The notes under the pieces are model-generated. The model was not told the origin of the DNA, made no database searches, and saw only the letters and a list, made by a program, of their open reading frames with translations. Below are positions 20,633 to 21,497 of a stretch of 21,497 nt of DNA, one piece after another. Source of the stretch: CBDULQ01 sp965368115. Lineage in GTDB: Bacteria; Pseudomonadota; Gammaproteobacteria; SZUA-229. Each line of letters starts with the position of its first letter. Positions within the stretch are counted from its first letter, which is position 1. The translations under genes and the position numbers were made by a program. Where the stretch lies: the NCBI GenBank assembly GCA_965368115.1, contig CBDULQ010000029.1, positions 1-21,497 on the forward strand. Direction: 5' to 3'.

Positions 20633-20998
20633 TTACCCTGCCAGCACCGAGTTAACCCGGTCGATAAGGTCTTTCTCCTTGACCGGCTTAACAATGTAAT
20701 CTTTGGCGCCCTGGCGAATGCCCCAGACCTTGTCCGTTTCCTGATCCTTGGTGGTCACGATAATGACCGGAATACCAGCGGTTGAATCGATGGTCGACAA
20801 CTGGCGTGTCGCCTGAAAGCCATTCATACCGGGCATAACGATATCCATCAAAATCAGATCAGGCAGCACCTCCTGGGCTTTCTGAACACCTTCTTCGCCA
20901 GATTCGGCCACGCTCACGCTATGCCCGTTCTTTTCCAGCATCGTCTTGAAAACATGAACCTCTGTCGGAGAGTCATCTACGATGAGAATATTTGCCAT
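20633..20998 (-). CDS. pilH: Response regulator PilH
   Basis: PilH is a single-domain CheY-like regulator of the Chp system, linked in Pseudomonas to pilus retraction and to draining phosphate from ChpA. An upstream in-frame ATG at 21052 would add 18 residues (MVNVTGQPGW...) that do not belong to the fold. I prefer the ATG at 20998, which gives MANILIVDDSPTE, the family N-terminus, with GGAG about eight bases upstream. The protein is then 121 aa. Receiver residues are all present: Asp8, Asp9, phospho-acceptor Asp52, Thr82 and Lys104. The stretch VTTKDQETDKVWG is typical of PilH. Confidence 0.93.
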   Translation of the reverse strand: MANILIVDDSPTEVHVFKTMLEKNGHSVSVAESGEEGVQKAQEVLPDLILMDIVMPGMNGFQATRQLSTIDSTAGIPVIIVTTKDQETDKVWGIRQGAKDYIVKPVKEKDLIDRVNSVLAG

Positions 20999-21058
20999 TC
21001 GATTTCTCCACCCAATCTCTAGCCAGCCAGGCTGGCCTGTTACATTAACCACACAGCC

Positions 21059-21448
21059 TTAACTGGTGTGCTCCTTAATCGCACCCAGCAGGTCTTCTTT
21101 GGTAAAAGGCTTGGTTAAATACTGTTCAGAACCGACGATGCGCCCGCGCGCACGGTCGAAAATACTGTCTTTGCTGGATAACATAATGACCGGTGTGGTC
21201 TTGAACATACGATTATGTTTAATCAACGCGCAGGTCTGATAACCGTCCAACCTGGGCATCATGATATCCACGAAAATGATATCGGGCTTGTGTTCGGCAA
21301 TTTTGGATAATGCCTCGAATCCGTCTACAGCAGTGACGACTTCACAGCCTTCTTTTTTTAGTAAGTTTTCTGCAGTCCGGCGGATCGTTTTGCTGTCATC
21401 GATCACCATGACTTTCAGGCCAGAAATACCTGCGGAATCTTCTGCCAT
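21059..21448 (-). CDS. pilG: Response regulator PilG
   Basis: PilG is the CheY-like output regulator of the Chp system, linked in Pseudomonas to pilus extension and cAMP control. The 129-aa receiver shows Asp17 and Asp18, phospho-acceptor Asp61, Ser91 and Lys113. RSxxTxR-type features are replaced by DDSKTIRRTAENLL, as in PilG. It is the first gene of the operon in this window. Only 49 nt upstream are present, and I see no convincing promoter there, so the promoter (or an upstream co-transcribed gene such as gshB) lies beyond the edge. The 60-nt gap to pilH is the longest spacing in the operon. Confidence 0.93.
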   Translation of the reverse strand: MAEDSAGISGLKVMVIDDSKTIRRTAENLLKKEGCEVVTAVDGFEALSKIAEHKPDIIFVDIMMPRLDGYQTCALIKHNRMFKTTPVIMLSSKDSIFDRARGRIVGSEQYLTKPFTKEDLLGAIKEHTS

Positions 21449-21497
21449 AGCTATCCCGTTACATCCCCAATTCAGGTGTTTTGCTTCTACATGAACA

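Overview
The window looks like chromosomal DNA from a gammaproteobacterium. The evidence is the order SPOR protein then gltB (the aroB-SPOR-gltB neighbourhood known from Pseudomonas-like genomes), a full-length DnaG closely resembling the E. coli protein, and a PilG-PilH-PilI-PilJ-ChpA-ChpC operon. A purple-sulfur-bacteria-like (Chromatiales-type) lineage is possible, but I cannot place the genus from sequence alone. I see no mobile element, phage gene, CRISPR array, tRNA or rRNA.

Left part, + strand (1-6828): the 3' end of a SPOR-domain cell-envelope gene, a strong intrinsic terminator, a good sigma70-type promoter, then gltB (glutamate synthase large subunit) and dnaG (primase). Two things are odd: gltB is not followed by gltD, and dnaG sits outside the usual rpsU-dnaG-rpoD setting. 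A 70-nt near-perfect inverted repeat lies between gltB and dnaG.

Middle part, + strand (6829-11525): the activated methyl cycle genes metK, ahcY and metF, then rsmE (16S rRNA m3U1498 methyltransferase, itself SAM-dependent). Two separate RNA elements match the S-adenosylhomocysteine (SAH) riboswitch core: one before metK, directly downstream of a TATAAT promoter, and one before ahcY. Each has a mutually exclusive downstream hairpin. The ahcY hairpin covers the Shine-Dalgarno sequence, which gives a plausible translational ON switch. SAH made by methyltransferases would therefore raise both SAH removal (AhcY) and SAM synthesis (MetK), while MetF supplies methyl groups for methionine regeneration.

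Right part, - strand (11566-21448): a Chp-type chemosensory operon for type IV pilus twitching, read right to left as pilG, pilH, pilI, pilJ, chpA, chpC, with gaps of 4-60 nt. ChpA (1964 aa) is a hybrid kinase with four histidine-bearing Hpt-like sites, one degenerate site with Asp in place of His, and a C-terminal receiver. The adaptation enzymes PilK (CheR-like) and ChpB (CheB-like) are absent from the cluster. rsmE and chpC converge at about 11526-11565.

The strongest candidate for a less-described system is the double SAH-riboswitch control of metK and ahcY, particularly the one before metK.
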